Assembly: GCF_001279695.1 (NCBI RefSeq)
Contig: NZ_LGDD01000001.1
Location: 162,602 to 226,601 of the forward strand
Origin: Streptomyces sp. WM6378
Lineage (GTDB): Bacteria > Actinomycetota > Actinomycetes > Streptomycetales > Streptomycetaceae
Length of the DNA: 64,000 nt
Direction of reading: 5' to 3'
The position numbers were made by a program, and so were the translations under genes. A model generated the notes under the pieces. The model did no database searches. It saw nothing but the letters and a program-made list of their open reading frames with translations, and was not told where the DNA came from. Below are positions 9,401 to 17,195 of this stretch, piece by piece (the first letter of the stretch is position 1; the number at the start of each line of letters is the position of its first letter).

Positions 9401-9457
9401 AACTCGAAGTCCGGTGACCACGGGGACTGGGCCGCCGCCAAGTTCACCTGCGCCTAG
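6410..9457 (+). CDS. Secreted GH31 glycosidase with NEW3 and NPCBM domains
   Basis: A 1,015-residue exported enzyme. Residues 1-32 form a signal peptide with a hydrophobic core and an SAQAA cleavage region. A galactose-mutarotase-like N-terminal region (about 40-260) precedes a GH31 TIM barrel. The likely nucleophile is Asp361 in AKLDVAWVGDGY and the likely acid/base is Asp412 in WSGDQSGGWEN. A GH31 beta-sandwich follows, then a NEW3 NPCBM-associated domain (about 770-865) and a C-terminal NPCBM/NEW2 carbohydrate-binding domain (about 870-1015). It should cleave alpha-linked sugars outside the cell; the exact specificity cannot be read. No clear ribosome binding site precedes the ATG, and a GTG 24 bases downstream is an alternative start. 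Confidence 0.88.
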   Translation: MQSPICTRVALAGAAVLGLLAVFAGPGSAQAAAPADTPADTSVGNVTGFEAAAGSVFKLHAGAAEARVGFVTADTFRIELAPDGEFTDPAGSDIVLPQGKPPAARWKDKGDRYELSTDKVTLRAFKSPLRFALYKADGTQLWAETKPLSWTKDTTTQTLSRGATEQFYGGGMQNGRGNTSHRDQTVQVGVDDNWNDGGHPNSVPFYLSTAGYGVFRNTYAPNTYVFGQPVTASAKEQRFDAYYFAGDAKQVIGDYTQLTGKPFLPPVYGLEPGDSDCYLHNANRGERHTLDALKIADAYRTNDMPNGWMLVNDGYGCGYENLPETAKGLQNDSMQMGLWTEDGLDKLADQVKAGQRVAKLDVAWVGDGYKHALDGCKAAYQGIEANSDARGFTWAPESWSGAQRCGVQWSGDQSGGWENIRWQIPTYAGATLSGLAYTSGDIDGIFGGSPKTYTRDLQWKSFLPAVMTMDGWAASDKQPYQYGEPYTSINRGYLKLKESLLPYMYSYAHEATKTGIGPVRPLALEYPNDPKAATDAAKYEFLSGEDFLVAPVYQDTTVRNGIYLPQGTWIDYWSGRTYQGPTTVDNYSAPLDTLPLFVKAGAAVPMWPGIRSYQDRTANSPLAWDIYPQGRSSFQLYEDDGVTRANRTGAYATQRADVSAPQRGSGDVTVQVGASKGGFKGKQTARPYELTLHTGSAPAKVEVQGSRLARLGSKAAYDKAATGWFYDPSDRGGVVVVKTATLRTDKAFEVKLKDTSAVGGRTPGDRVALAAPAGQELGAGAPGKVAVDVTAGAKDATGVRVSVAAPAGWAVTPAAALERIPAGATRRVEVGVTPAKDVRPGEVTLNVNSASNRGSSQQRIAVSVMPAPPAADTWASDMVWLTSANGYGPPERDRSNGESGAADGHILTLAGKTYAKGIGAHADSDIEVYTGGRCTAFTADVGIDDEINGYGEVAFSVEADGKVLWTSPKVTGASATVPVDVPLGGARHVHLKITDTNNSKSGDHGDWAAAKFTCA

Positions 9458-9466
9458 GCATACGGC

Positions 9467-9500
9467 GGGCGCCGGGCGGGAACGTGCCCACCCGGCGCCC
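9467..9500. terminator. Bidirectional hairpin between convergent genes
   Basis: Arms 9467-9480 and 9487-9500 pair over 14 positions with one mismatch around a six-base loop. It sits between the GH31 stop and the stop of the Gln-rich gene. Confidence 0.7.
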
Positions 9501-9518
9501 TCTGTGCGGGAGTTGGCT

Positions 9519-10067
9519 CTACTGCTTGTTCACCACGATCGCCTGGATGACGCTGTTGGTGGTGTCGTAGAACCCGATGACCTGCTGCCCGAACGCGAAG
9601 GCCTCCTGGACCTCGTCATGGGTGACGGGGTTGGGGTTCGCGAGCTGGCGCCAGTTGCCGTCGATGAACAAGTACAGGATCGACGGCTGGCCGGGCAGCG
9701 GGGTCACGACGTCCCAGAACTTCGTGGCGATGCCGCTGACCAGGGCGGCGCTGTTGACCGCGGCCGGCAGCACGAGCGGCTGGCCGATGCCCTGCTGCTG
9801 GCCCTGCTGGCCGCCCATCTGCTGGAGCAGCTGCTGGTAGGGCTGCTGCTGGCCGAGCTGCTGGAGCTGCTGCTGGATCTGCGGCGGCAGCTGCTGGCCG
9901 ATGCCCTGCTGGCTGTACTGCGGGGTGAAGCCCTGTTGGCCGAAGCCCTGCTGCTGGCCGAAGCCCTGCGGCGGGGACGTGCTGGGGCCCTGCTGGCCCA
10001 TCTGCTGGCCGTACTGCTGCTGTTGGTGCATCTGGTGCTGCTGGCTCATCTGCGGGGTGGTGCTCAT
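9519..10067 (-). CDS. Gln-rich low-complexity protein sharing a C-terminal module with the adjacent subtilase
   Basis: A 182-residue protein in two parts. Residues 1-96 are prion-like: about 42 are Gln, with Gly, Met, Pro, Tyr and Phe spaced between and almost no charge (for example QGFGQQQGFGQQGF). Residues 97-182 form a compact domain; its last 70 residues align with the C-terminus of the adjacent subtilase (TKFWDVVTPLPG...LYLFIDGNWRQLANPNP here against ERYWDELIPYPH...LRLFVAGAWRNLNDPAP there). There is no signal peptide or membrane helix. It lies 55 bases downstream of the subtilase gene on the same strand with its own GGAAGG site, so an operon is likely. I do not recognise a named family. 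It may be the protease's substrate, adaptor or regulator. Confidence 0.8.
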   Translation of the reverse strand: MSTTPQMSQQHQMHQQQQYGQQMGQQGPSTSPPQGFGQQQGFGQQGFTPQYSQQGIGQQLPPQIQQQLQQLGQQQPYQQLLQQMGGQQGQQQGIGQPLVLPAAVNSAALVSGIATKFWDVVTPLPGQPSILYLFIDGNWRQLANPNPVTHDEVQEAFAFGQQVIGFYDTTNSVIQAIVVNKQ

Positions 10068-10122
10068 GCGGGTGTCACCTTCCCTTTTGTGAGTTCCGCT
10101 AGCTGTCCGGTGTCCGTGACGC

Positions 10123-11859
10123 TCAGCCGGCGACCACCAGGCCGACGACCTCGTCGTCCGAGAACCAGACCCGTATGTCCGGCCGTCCGGCCGCGAAGGC
10201 GGAGTGCACCGCCTGGCGGAGTTCGGGCGCGGGGTCGTTCAGGTTGCGCCATGCGCCGGCCACGAACAGCCGGAGCCTCGGGGGCAGTTCATGGGGGTAC
10301 GGGATCAGTTCGTCCCAGTACCGTTCGGCCTGGCCGGTGCCGACCGTCGAGGGCATCAGACGGGTCACCGCGGCCTTGATGTCGGGCCGGTTGCCGATGC
10401 GCTGGGAGGCGGGCCGCTCCGGCGCGTCCTGCTGCGGGGAACCGGTCGACCGCAGGATCGTACGGGCCCGCTCCGGCGTCATCGGGTCCTGCCCGGTGGC
10501 CTTCAGCATGCCCTGGAGCGAGGCGAGGGCGCCGACCACGATGGGCGAGGCCGACGACGTACCGGAGAACGTGTCCGTGTACCAGGCGATCTCCTCGGCG
10601 CCGCCCTGGAGGTCGCCCGCCCGGTCCCAGAACCCGCCGGTCGTGGTGGTCTCGCGGCCCCAGCCCTGGGCGTCGATGCGGGCGCCGTAGTTGGAGAACG
10701 CGAGCCGCGAGCGGTCCGGGCCGTGGTCGCGGCCGTGCGTGCCGGGCGGCGGGGCGCCCGCGCCCACCAGGACCGCGCCCGAGGACTGGTTGGACGGGTT
10801 GAAGGGGTTGCGCCAGTCCTGAGGGAAGCCCTCGGGGCGCCGCTCGTACAGCGCGTCGTCCAGGCTCTCGCCGCCGTTGCCGCCGGCCGCCACCACCAGG
10901 ACGCCCTTCGCGGTCGCCCAGCGGATCGCCGCGAAGTCGTCCGGCCACCACTCGATCGGGACGTAGCCCTCCTGGTCGTCCCGGGCCTGGAAGTCGAACC
11001 TCGGCCCCGGGCGGTGCAGTTCGATCAGGACGATGTCACCGGGCGAGAGCCGCTCGGCCGCGGCATGGACCGCCGCCGCCGTGCCGATGCCCTGGAACGA
11101 GGCGGCCGCCGTGACCGCCTCCGGGGCGATCCCGGTGATGCCCTTCTCGTCCCGGTCGCCGCCGATGACCCCGAGCACGGCCGTGCCGTGGTTGCGCCAC
11201 GCCAGGTCCTGCACCGGGTTGCCGACCACGATCCCGGCGAGCTTGTCCACCAGGTCCTCGTGGCCCAGCTGCCAGGCGCCCTCGACGTCGATGACGGTGA
11301 CGCCCTCGCCGGAGCCGCCCGGACGCAGCCATGCCCAGTAGGCGTCGACGCCCGCGGGCGCGGGGTTCAAGTAGCCCTGCCGGCCGGTGTAGTCGGGCGT
11401 CGCCGGGGCGCCCTCCTTCAGCCGCTTGATGGTCTCCTCGTCGCGTCCCGTCATCGAGGCGGGCACGGCGCCCGGCTTCACGTAGGCGGTCTCGACCTCG
11501 GGCAGCGCGGCGAGCCGTGCGCTCAGCTCCGTCACCCGCTCGCCGCCACCGCGTACCCGGTAGTAGAGGGACAGGTCCGGGAGCGCCTCGCGGGAGGTGC
11601 CCTGCGGGACCTGGGCCAGCCGCTCCTCGCGGCCGAACAGCGGTTCCAGGGCGATCTGTTCGTCGGTGAGGAACATCGAGAGAGCCGAGGTGTCGGCTCC
11701 GGAAGCCGACCGGACGCCCTCAGCGCCGACACGCAGCCGGGCCTCGGCCCGTGCGACGACGATCAGTTCCGGCTCGGCTCCGTGATAGGTGAATCCAGCT
11801 CCATCGGGTCCTGGCCCCGCCGTTCCGGGGTCCTGACCCGGGTGAATCCGATCGGTCAT
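10123..11859 (-). CDS. Intracellular S8 subtilisin-like serine peptidase with C-terminal shared module
   Basis: A 578-residue subtilase. The catalytic triad is Asp191 (GVTVIDVEGAW), His224 (WRNHGTAVLGVIGG) and Ser435 (FSGTSSASPIVVG), with oxyanion Asn328 (VVAAGGNGG). Residues about 30-150 form an N-terminal region (LTDEQIALEPLFG, LSLYYRV, LPEVETAYV) that resembles an inhibitory prodomain. Residues 508-578 are the module also found at the end of the neighbouring Gln-rich protein. No signal peptide or membrane helix is seen, so it should act in the cytoplasm unless exported by another route, which is unusual for Streptomyces S8 enzymes. It is the first gene of a probable two-gene operon. Confidence 0.88.
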   Translation of the reverse strand: MTDRIHPGQDPGTAGPGPDGAGFTYHGAEPELIVVARAEARLRVGAEGVRSASGADTSALSMFLTDEQIALEPLFGREERLAQVPQGTSREALPDLSLYYRVRGGGERVTELSARLAALPEVETAYVKPGAVPASMTGRDEETIKRLKEGAPATPDYTGRQGYLNPAPAGVDAYWAWLRPGGSGEGVTVIDVEGAWQLGHEDLVDKLAGIVVGNPVQDLAWRNHGTAVLGVIGGDRDEKGITGIAPEAVTAAASFQGIGTAAAVHAAAERLSPGDIVLIELHRPGPRFDFQARDDQEGYVPIEWWPDDFAAIRWATAKGVLVVAAGGNGGESLDDALYERRPEGFPQDWRNPFNPSNQSSGAVLVGAGAPPPGTHGRDHGPDRSRLAFSNYGARIDAQGWGRETTTTGGFWDRAGDLQGGAEEIAWYTDTFSGTSSASPIVVGALASLQGMLKATGQDPMTPERARTILRSTGSPQQDAPERPASQRIGNRPDIKAAVTRLMPSTVGTGQAERYWDELIPYPHELPPRLRLFVAGAWRNLNDPAPELRQAVHSAFAAGRPDIRVWFSDDEVVGLVVAG

Positions 11860-12233
11860 CGCTTCCGCCGCTCCCCTCGGGTGCTGTGCTTGGCGTGCCT
11901 ACGGGGACACACCCTGCTACCTCAGCGCCGGAACGTAAACCCCGCTCGCGCGAGCAAAGTTTGAAATCAAGCTGAATGGGCAACCCGTGCATTTGGACCG
12001 GAAACCGATGTCACGCCGCAATTAGGCCAAACACGGCGGGGGTTGGGGGCGCCCGGTGGGGTGCGAGCGGTCCCTGTGACAGGGAAGTTGACGTGTCTGT
12101 GCGGGGTGGCCGGATACGCATCCGGGCCACCGGCGCGACCGCTCCGGCCCGCTTTCCGGTTTACGACGACGGCGGGACCGGGGCGCGACCCGTTCCAACT
12201 GCCAGCGGGGCGCGGTCTGTTGTGGGGGAGGGG
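11860..12233. other. Intergenic region between the subtilase and aldehyde dehydrogenase genes
   Basis: The left part is the upstream region of the subtilase gene and holds a 12-base palindrome GCTCGCGCGAGC at 11944-11955. The right part holds two hairpins, TCCCTG/CAGGGA at 12071-12085 and a longer one at 12106-12130. No gene is supported. Confidence 0.5.
12106..12130 (-). terminator. Hairpin downstream of the aldehyde dehydrogenase gene
   Basis: GTGGCCGGAT (12106-12115) pairs with 12120-12130 around ACGC with one bulged base, about 100 bases beyond the dehydrogenase stop. Confidence 0.45.
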
Positions 12234-13640
12234 TCAAGAACCCGAAGGCTCTGCCCCGTGCCACACCGTGGTCACGTTGCAGAACTCCCGAATGCCGTGC
12301 CCGGACAACTCGCGCCCATACCCGGACCGCTTGATCCCCCCGAAGGGGAAAGCAGGATGAGACGCGGTCATCCCGTTGAAGAACACCCCGCCCGCCTGGA
12401 GGTCCCGTACGCAGCGCTCGACCTCGGCGCTTTCGCGGGTCCAGACGTTCGAACTGAGCCCGAACGGCGAGTCGTTGGCGACCGACACCGCCTCGTCGAG
12501 GTCCCGCACCCGGTACAGCGTGGCGACCGGACCGAACGTCTCCTCCTGGTGGATCCGCATGTCCGCGGTGATGCCGGCGAGGACCGTGGGCAGGTAGAAC
12601 CAGCCCCGGTCGCTCCCCTCGGGGCGGCTTCCGCCGCACAGGGCCCTCGCTCCCTTGCGTACGGCGTCGTCGACGAGCTCCTCCAGGTCGGTCCGGCCCT
12701 GCTCGCTCGCCAGCGGGCCGACGTCAGTGTCCTCCAGGAGCGGGTCGCCGATCTTCAACTCCCGCATTCCGGCGGCGAATTGCTCGGCGAACGCGTCGTA
12801 GACGTCCGTGTGGACGATGAAGCGCTTCGCGGCGATGCAGGACTGCCCGTTGTTCTGCACCCGGGCGGTCACCGCGGTCCGCGCGGCCCGCTCCACATCG
12901 GCGGAGGGGAGCACGAGATAGGGGTCGCTGCCGCCGAGTTCGAGCACCGTCTTCTTGATCTCGTCGCCGCAGATCGCCGCGACGGAGCGGCCCGCCGGCT
13001 CGCTGCCGGTCAGCGTCGCGGCCGCCACCCGACGGTCCCGCAGCACCTTCTCGACGCCGTCGGAGCCGATGAGCAGGGTCTGGAAGCAGCCGTCGGGGAA
13101 GCCCGCCCGGCGGAACAGGTCCTCCAGGTACAGCGCGGTCTGTGGCACGTTCGACGCGTGCTTGAGCAGGCCGACGTTGCCCGCCATCAGCGCGGGCGCG
13201 GCGAACCGTACGACCTGCCAGAGCGGGAAGTTCCACGGCATCACCGCGAGGACCACGCCGAGCGGCCGGTAGTGGACCCGGGCCCGCTCGGCGCCGGAGT
13301 CGTGGACGTCGTCCTGGGCGGGCTCCTCGTCGGCGAGCAGCGCCGCCGCGTGCTCGGCGTACCAGCGCATCGCCTTCGCGCACTTCGCCGCCTCGGCCCG
13401 CGCCGCCGCGATGGGCTTGCCCATCTCCAGGGTCATGGTGCGGGCGATGTCGTCCCGGTCGCCGTCGAGCAGGTCGGCGGCCCGCAGCACCAGCCGCGTC
13501 CGCTCGTCGAAGCGGGTCGTGCGGTAGCCGGCGAAGGCGGTCTCGGCCGTGGCGAGGCGGCGCTCCACCTCCTCGGGCCCCATGGCGCCGAAGCTCTTGA
13601 GCGTCTCACCGGTAGCCGGATTCACCGTGGCGATGGCCAT
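12234..13640 (-). CDS. NAD(P)-dependent aldehyde dehydrogenase (succinic semialdehyde type)
   Basis: A 468-residue aldehyde dehydrogenase. The cofactor-binding MPWNFPLWQ and GNVGLLKHASNVPQ, the general base Glu in KKTVLELGGSDPYLV, and the catalytic Cys in QNNGQSCIAAKRF are all present, and the C-terminal PFGGIKRSGYGREL closes the fold. Length and motifs fit the NADP-dependent succinate-semialdehyde dehydrogenase group, but substrate assignment within this superfamily is uncertain. The start at MAIATVNP is supported by GGAGGTG eight bases upstream; the GTG four codons earlier overlaps that site. It is transcribed alone, between the subtilase pair and parJ. Confidence 0.85.
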   Translation of the reverse strand: MAIATVNPATGETLKSFGAMGPEEVERRLATAETAFAGYRTTRFDERTRLVLRAADLLDGDRDDIARTMTLEMGKPIAAARAEAAKCAKAMRWYAEHAAALLADEEPAQDDVHDSGAERARVHYRPLGVVLAVMPWNFPLWQVVRFAAPALMAGNVGLLKHASNVPQTALYLEDLFRRAGFPDGCFQTLLIGSDGVEKVLRDRRVAAATLTGSEPAGRSVAAICGDEIKKTVLELGGSDPYLVLPSADVERAARTAVTARVQNNGQSCIAAKRFIVHTDVYDAFAEQFAAGMRELKIGDPLLEDTDVGPLASEQGRTDLEELVDDAVRKGARALCGGSRPEGSDRGWFYLPTVLAGITADMRIHQEETFGPVATLYRVRDLDEAVSVANDSPFGLSSNVWTRESAEVERCVRDLQAGGVFFNGMTASHPAFPFGGIKRSGYGRELSGHGIREFCNVTTVWHGAEPSGS

Positions 13641-13729
13641 GACGTACGACACCTCCCGAAGGCACTGGTCCTTCGACCTTCCCGCGCGAGGGGAGGCGCC
13701 GCAACGCGAACCGGGGCCGGGCCCGGGGG

Positions 13730-14713
13730 CTACTCCTCGGAGGTGTCCTCGCCCGGGTCGTCCGTCTTCGGGGGCTTCGGCGGCCGGGTGCGCCCGCTGG
13801 AGGTGTCCCGCAGGTACGAGCCGTCGCCCTCGGTCGCGTGGCCGCCCGCCGTGGCCTGGCCGGGGCCGGGACCGCCGTCCCGGCGGCGCAGGTACCGCTC
13901 GAATTCGCGGGCGATGGCCTCGCCGGACGCCTCGGGCAGATCCGCGGTGTCCCGCGCCTCCTCAAGGGTCTGGACGTACTCGGCCACCTCGCTGTCCTCG
14001 GCGGCCAGTTGGTCGACGCCGAGCTGCCAGGCCCGGGCGTCCTCCGCGAGCTCGCCGAGCGGAATCCTGAGGTCGATCAGGTCTTCCAGGCGGTTGAGCA
14101 GGGCGAGCGTGGCCTTGGGGTTCGGCGGCTGGGACACGTAGTGCGGCACCGCGGCCCAGAGGCTGACCGCGGGAACTCCCGCGTGGGTACAGGCCTCCTG
14201 GAGGATGCCGACGATGCCCGTGGGGCCCTCGTACCGGGTCTCCTCCAGATCCATGGTCCGCGCCAGGTCCGGGTCGGAGGTCACGCCGCTGACCGGCACC
14301 GGCCGGGTGTGCGGGGTGTCGCCGAGCAGCGCGCCCAGGATCACCACCATCTCGACGCCCAGCTCGTGCGCGAAGCCCAGGATCTCGTTGCAGAACGAGC
14401 GCCAGCGCATCGACGGCTCGATGCCGCGCACGAGCACCAGGTCGCGCGGCTTGTCGCCGCCGACCCGCACCACGGAGAGCCGGGTCGTCGGCCATGTGAT
14501 CTTGCGGACTCCGCCGTCCAGCCACACGGTGGGCCGGTTGACCTGGAAGTCGTAGTAGTCCTCCGCGTCCAGCGCCGCGAAGACCTCGCCCTTCCATGCC
14601 CCGTCCAGGTGCGCGACAGCGGAGGAGGCGGCGTCGCCCGCGTCGTTCCAGCCCTCGAACGCGGCGATCATGACCGGGTCGACCAGCTCGGGAACGCCCT
14701 CCAGCTCGATCAC
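13730..14713 (-). CDS. parJ: PAC2-family protein, ParJ ortholog
   Basis: A 327-residue protein of the PAC2 (proteasome assembly chaperone 2-like) family. It begins MIELEGVPELVDPVMIAAFE from GTG after GGGAGG; GWNDAGDAASSAV, VILGALLGDTPHTRPVPVSG and GVPAVSLWAAVPHYV are family landmarks. The last 70 residues are polar, low-complexity and probably disordered. Its position by mshC and the glycerol genes matches SCO1662 of S. coelicolor, described as ParJ, an actinobacterial signature protein that interacts with ParA and affects chromosome segregation during sporulation. Orthology is inferred from position and family. The chromosome here also carries a 20S proteasome locus, but no direct link to it is shown. 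Confidence 0.82.
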   Translation of the reverse strand: MIELEGVPELVDPVMIAAFEGWNDAGDAASSAVAHLDGAWKGEVFAALDAEDYYDFQVNRPTVWLDGGVRKITWPTTRLSVVRVGGDKPRDLVLVRGIEPSMRWRSFCNEILGFAHELGVEMVVILGALLGDTPHTRPVPVSGVTSDPDLARTMDLEETRYEGPTGIVGILQEACTHAGVPAVSLWAAVPHYVSQPPNPKATLALLNRLEDLIDLRIPLGELAEDARAWQLGVDQLAAEDSEVAEYVQTLEEARDTADLPEASGEAIAREFERYLRRRDGGPGPGQATAGGHATEGDGSYLRDTSSGRTRPPKPPKTDDPGEDTSEE

Positions 14714-14751
14714 CCAGTGCCTCCCTCAGAAGTTCCCTTGCGTACGTCCCA

Positions 14752-14757
14752 ACCTTA
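14752..14757 (-). promoter_or_regulatory. -10 box TAAGGT for parJ
   Basis: On the minus strand TAAGGT stands about 38 bases before the parJ GTG, leaving room for a short leader with GGGAGG. Confidence 0.45.
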
Positions 14758-14928
14758 CGGCTTCAGACCTACCCAGCCGCAGCCCCCGTGCACGGCCCTC
14801 CGGCGTCGGGAGTGGCAGAGGAATGAAGGGGTCCCGGGTGGGGCAGCAGCACATTCGGACGTCGATTCATCCGAGCTGTGTGGCGTGAATTCCTGCAAGA
14901 CCCTGGACGGTTCCGATCGGACGGGGAT

Positions 14929-14960
14929 ATACATCGGATGACCGGAGAGATCCGATGTTC
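14929..14960. promoter_or_regulatory. Candidate operator pair upstream of the fuconate operon
   Basis: Two 15-base stretches (14929-14943 and 14946-14960) each match 11 of 15 bases of the perfect palindrome at 22478-22492 and lie 120-150 bases upstream of the dehydratase start. Similar partial matches occur nearby, so this is suggestive only. Confidence 0.35.
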
Positions 14961-15080
14961 ACCCGGACATTCCCGCAAAGGTTCCTGCGGACGTTCGTTC
15001 AGCGATTCATCGGTTCATTGCGGCGCAGATCCACGGGTAGTGCCACCGATAGATCCACGTGTTCATCCAGGGGGGCGTGC

Positions 15081-16400
15081 ATGAGGCCGAGCGTCACGGG
15101 GTTCGAGGTACACGACATCCGCTTTCCCACCTCGGAACAGCTCGACGGCTCGGACGCCATGAATCCGGATCCCGACTACTCGGCCGCCTATGTGGTGCTG
15201 CGCACCGGCGACGGCCACGAGGGCCACGGCTTCGTCTTCACCATCGGCCGCGGCAACGAAGTGACCGCCGCCGCCATCGAGGCGCTGCGGCCCCACGTCG
15301 TCGGCCGCCCGGCACCGGCCGCCGCGGCCGACCTCGCCGCCCTGCACCACGACCTGACCCACGACTCCCAACTCCGCTGGCTGGGCCCCGAGAAGGGGGT
15401 CACGCACATGGCGGCGGGCGCCGTCGTCAACGCCGCCTGGGACCTGGCGGCCACCACGGCGGGCCTGCCCGTGTGGGAGTTCCTCGCCTCGATGTCGCCC
15501 GAGGACCTCGTCTCGCTCGTCGACTTCCGCTACCTCACGGACGTACTGACCCGGGGCGAGGCGCTCGCCCTCCTGCGCGCCGCCGAACCCGGCCGCGCCG
15601 AGCGGGCCCGGCTCCTGCGCGCCGAGGGCTACCCCGCCTACACCACCTCGCCCGGCTGGCTCGGCTACGACGACGCCAAGCTGGTCCGGCTCGCCAAGGA
15701 GGCCGTCGCCGACGGCTTCGTCCAGATCAAGCTGAAGGTCGGCGCCGACCTCGACGACGACGTCCGCAGACTGGGCCTGGCCCGCGCCGCCGTCGGCCCC
15801 GGCATCCGCATCGCCGTCGACGCCAACCAGCGCTGGGACGTCCCCGAAGCGATCCGCTGGATGGCCGCGCTCGCCCCGTACGAGCCGTACTGGATCGAGG
15901 AGCCGACCAGCCCCGACGACATCCTCGGCCACGCCGCCGTGCGGGCCGGGCAGCCGGTGAAGGTCGCCACCGGCGAACACGTCGCCAACCGGGTCGTGTT
16001 CAAACAGCTCCTCCAGGCGGGCGCGGTCGACTTCGTGCAGATCGACGCGGCCCGGGTGGCCGGGGTGAACGAGAACCTGGCGATCCTGCTGCTCGCCGCC
16101 AAGTACGGCGTGCCCGTCTGCCCGCACGCGGGCGGGGTCGGCCTGTGCGAACTCGTCCAGCACCTCGCCATGTTCGACTTCGTCGCCGTCTCCGGCAGCC
16201 GCGAGGACCGGGTCATCGAGTACGTCGACCACCTCCACGAGCACTTCGCCGCGCCCGCCGTCGTCGAGGCCGGCCGCTACCGCGCCCCGACCGCCCCGGG
16301 CTTCTCCGCCCGCATGAACCCCGCCACCATCGCCGCCTACCGCTACCCGGACGGCCCGCAGTGGCTGGCCCGCCGACCGGCCCAGGAGGTCAACTCATGA
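15081..16400 (+). CDS. L-fuconate dehydratase (enolase superfamily)
   Basis: A 439-residue enolase-superfamily enzyme expected to convert L-fuconate to 2-keto-3-deoxy-L-fuconate. Catalytic landmarks occur in order: Lys-x-Lys in [11 protein letters not shown], metal ligands in [23 protein letters not shown] and [12 protein letters not shown], and the C-terminal [18 protein letters not shown] with its histidine. The N-terminus [20 protein letters not shown] and the [13 protein letters not shown] motif are typical of fuconate dehydratases rather than mandelate racemases. The ATG at 15081 is preceded by a GGGGGG run. The stop overlaps the ATG of the next gene, so it leads an operon with the SDR and probably the ABC transporter. 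Confidence 0.87.
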   Translation: MRPSVTGFEVHDIRFPTSEQLDGSDAMNPDPDYSAAYVVLRTGDGHEGHGFVFTIGRGNEVTAAAIEALRPHVVGRPAPAAAADLAALHHDLTHDSQLRWLGPEKGVTHMAAGAVVNAAWDLAATTAGLPVWEFLASMSPEDLVSLVDFRYLTDVLTRGEALALLRAAEPGRAERARLLRAEGYPAYTTSPGWLGYDDAKLVRLAKEAVADGFVQIKLKVGADLDDDVRRLGLARAAVGPGIRIAVDANQRWDVPEAIRWMAALAPYEPYWIEEPTSPDDILGHAAVRAGQPVKVATGEHVANRVVFKQLLQAGAVDFVQIDAARVAGVNENLAILLLAAKYGVPVCPHAGGVGLCELVQHLAMFDFVAVSGSREDRVIEYVDHLHEHFAAPAVVEAGRYRAPTAPGFSARMNPATIAAYRYPDGPQWLARRPAQEVNS

Positions 16401-17173
16401 GCAGCGCAAGGGACTTCGAGGACATGGCGGCCCTTGTCACGGGCGGCGCCTCGGGCATCGGCGCCGCCGTCGCCGAGCTCCTGATGGAGCGCGGCGCCCG
16501 CGTCGCCGTGCTCGACCGGGACGTGAAGGGCGCCCCGCCCGGCACCCTCGTCCTGGAGGCCGACGTCACCGACGACGCGGGCGTACGCGACGCGGTCGCC
16601 CGGGCCGTGGGCGAACTCGGCGCCCTGCACACCGTGGTCTCCAACGCGGGCATCGGCGCCGTCGGCACCGTCGAGGACAACGACGACGCCGAATGGCACC
16701 GGGTCCTCGACGTCAACGTCCTCGGCATGGTCAGGGTCGCCCGGCACGCGCTGCCCCATCTGCGACGCGCGGCCGGGGAGCGGCCCGGCCGCGCGTCCCT
16801 CACCCAGACCTGCTCGATCGCCGCCACCGCGGGCCTGCCGCAGCGCGCCCTCTACAGCGCGGCCAAGGGCGCCGTCCTCTCCCTCACCCTCGCGATGGCC
16901 GCCGACCACGTCCGCGAGGGGGTGCGGGTCAACTGCGTCAACCCCGGCACGGCGGACACCCCCTGGGTCGCCCGGCTGCTCGACCGGGCGGACGACCCGG
17001 AGGCCGAGCGGGCCGCCCTCCGGGCCCGCCAGCCGATGGGACGCCTCGTCTCGGCGGCCGAGGTCGCCGCCGCCATCGCCTACCTCGCAAGCCCGGCGGC
17101 GGCCGCCGTCACCGGCACGGCCCTCGCGGTCGACGGCGGAATGCAGGGCCTGCGCCTGCGACCGAGCAGCTAG
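16397..17173 (+). CDS. SDR-family dehydrogenase, probable 2-keto-3-deoxy-L-fuconate or L-fucose dehydrogenase
   Basis: A 258-residue short-chain dehydrogenase. The Rossmann motif is [15 protein letters not shown], the cofactor loop [10 protein letters not shown], and the catalytic Ser/Tyr/Lys are in [21 protein letters not shown]. The ATG overlaps the dehydratase stop (ATGA), indicating translational coupling. In the non-phosphorylating fucose pathway an SDR oxidises either L-fucose or 2-keto-3-deoxy-L-fuconate. Coupling to the dehydratase favours the second, but the sequence alone does not decide it. No lactonase or final hydrolase/aldolase gene is seen nearby. Confidence 0.83.
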   Translation: MSSARDFEDMAALVTGGASGIGAAVAELLMERGARVAVLDRDVKGAPPGTLVLEADVTDDAGVRDAVARAVGELGALHTVVSNAGIGAVGTVEDNDDAEWHRVLDVNVLGMVRVARHALPHLRRAAGERPGRASLTQTCSIAATAGLPQRALYSAAKGAVLSLTLAMAADHVREGVRVNCVNPGTADTPWVARLLDRADDPEAERAALRARQPMGRLVSAAEVAAAIAYLASPAAAAVTGTALAVDGGMQGLRLRPSS

Positions 17174-17195
17174 AGCCACTACGAAGGACGGGATC

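Larger units (their letters stand above)
14714..15080. other. Divergent intergenic region between parJ and the fuconate operon
   Basis: Carries the parJ -10 box (14752-14757) and, toward the fuconate operon, two partial matches to the palindrome found before the FadR-type regulator gene (14929-14943 and 14946-14960). The stretch is visibly less GC-rich than the genes around it. No gene is supported. Confidence 0.55.

Noticed and set aside
9780..10060. Tandem repeat or CRISPR-like array over the CTG/CAG-rich stretch
   Set aside because: No constant repeat with spacers; it is the Gln-rich coding region with irregular units in an open frame.
11976..14141. A 721-codon plus-strand open frame opposite the aldehyde dehydrogenase and parJ
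   Set aside because: Antisense shadow; the opposite strand has two well-marked genes with start sites and catalytic motifs.
15059..16396. Frame running into the SDR gene from far upstream
   Set aside because: The upstream part is an Arg/Pro-rich shadow of the fuconate dehydratase; the real SDR start is the ATG at 16397 that overlaps the previous stop.
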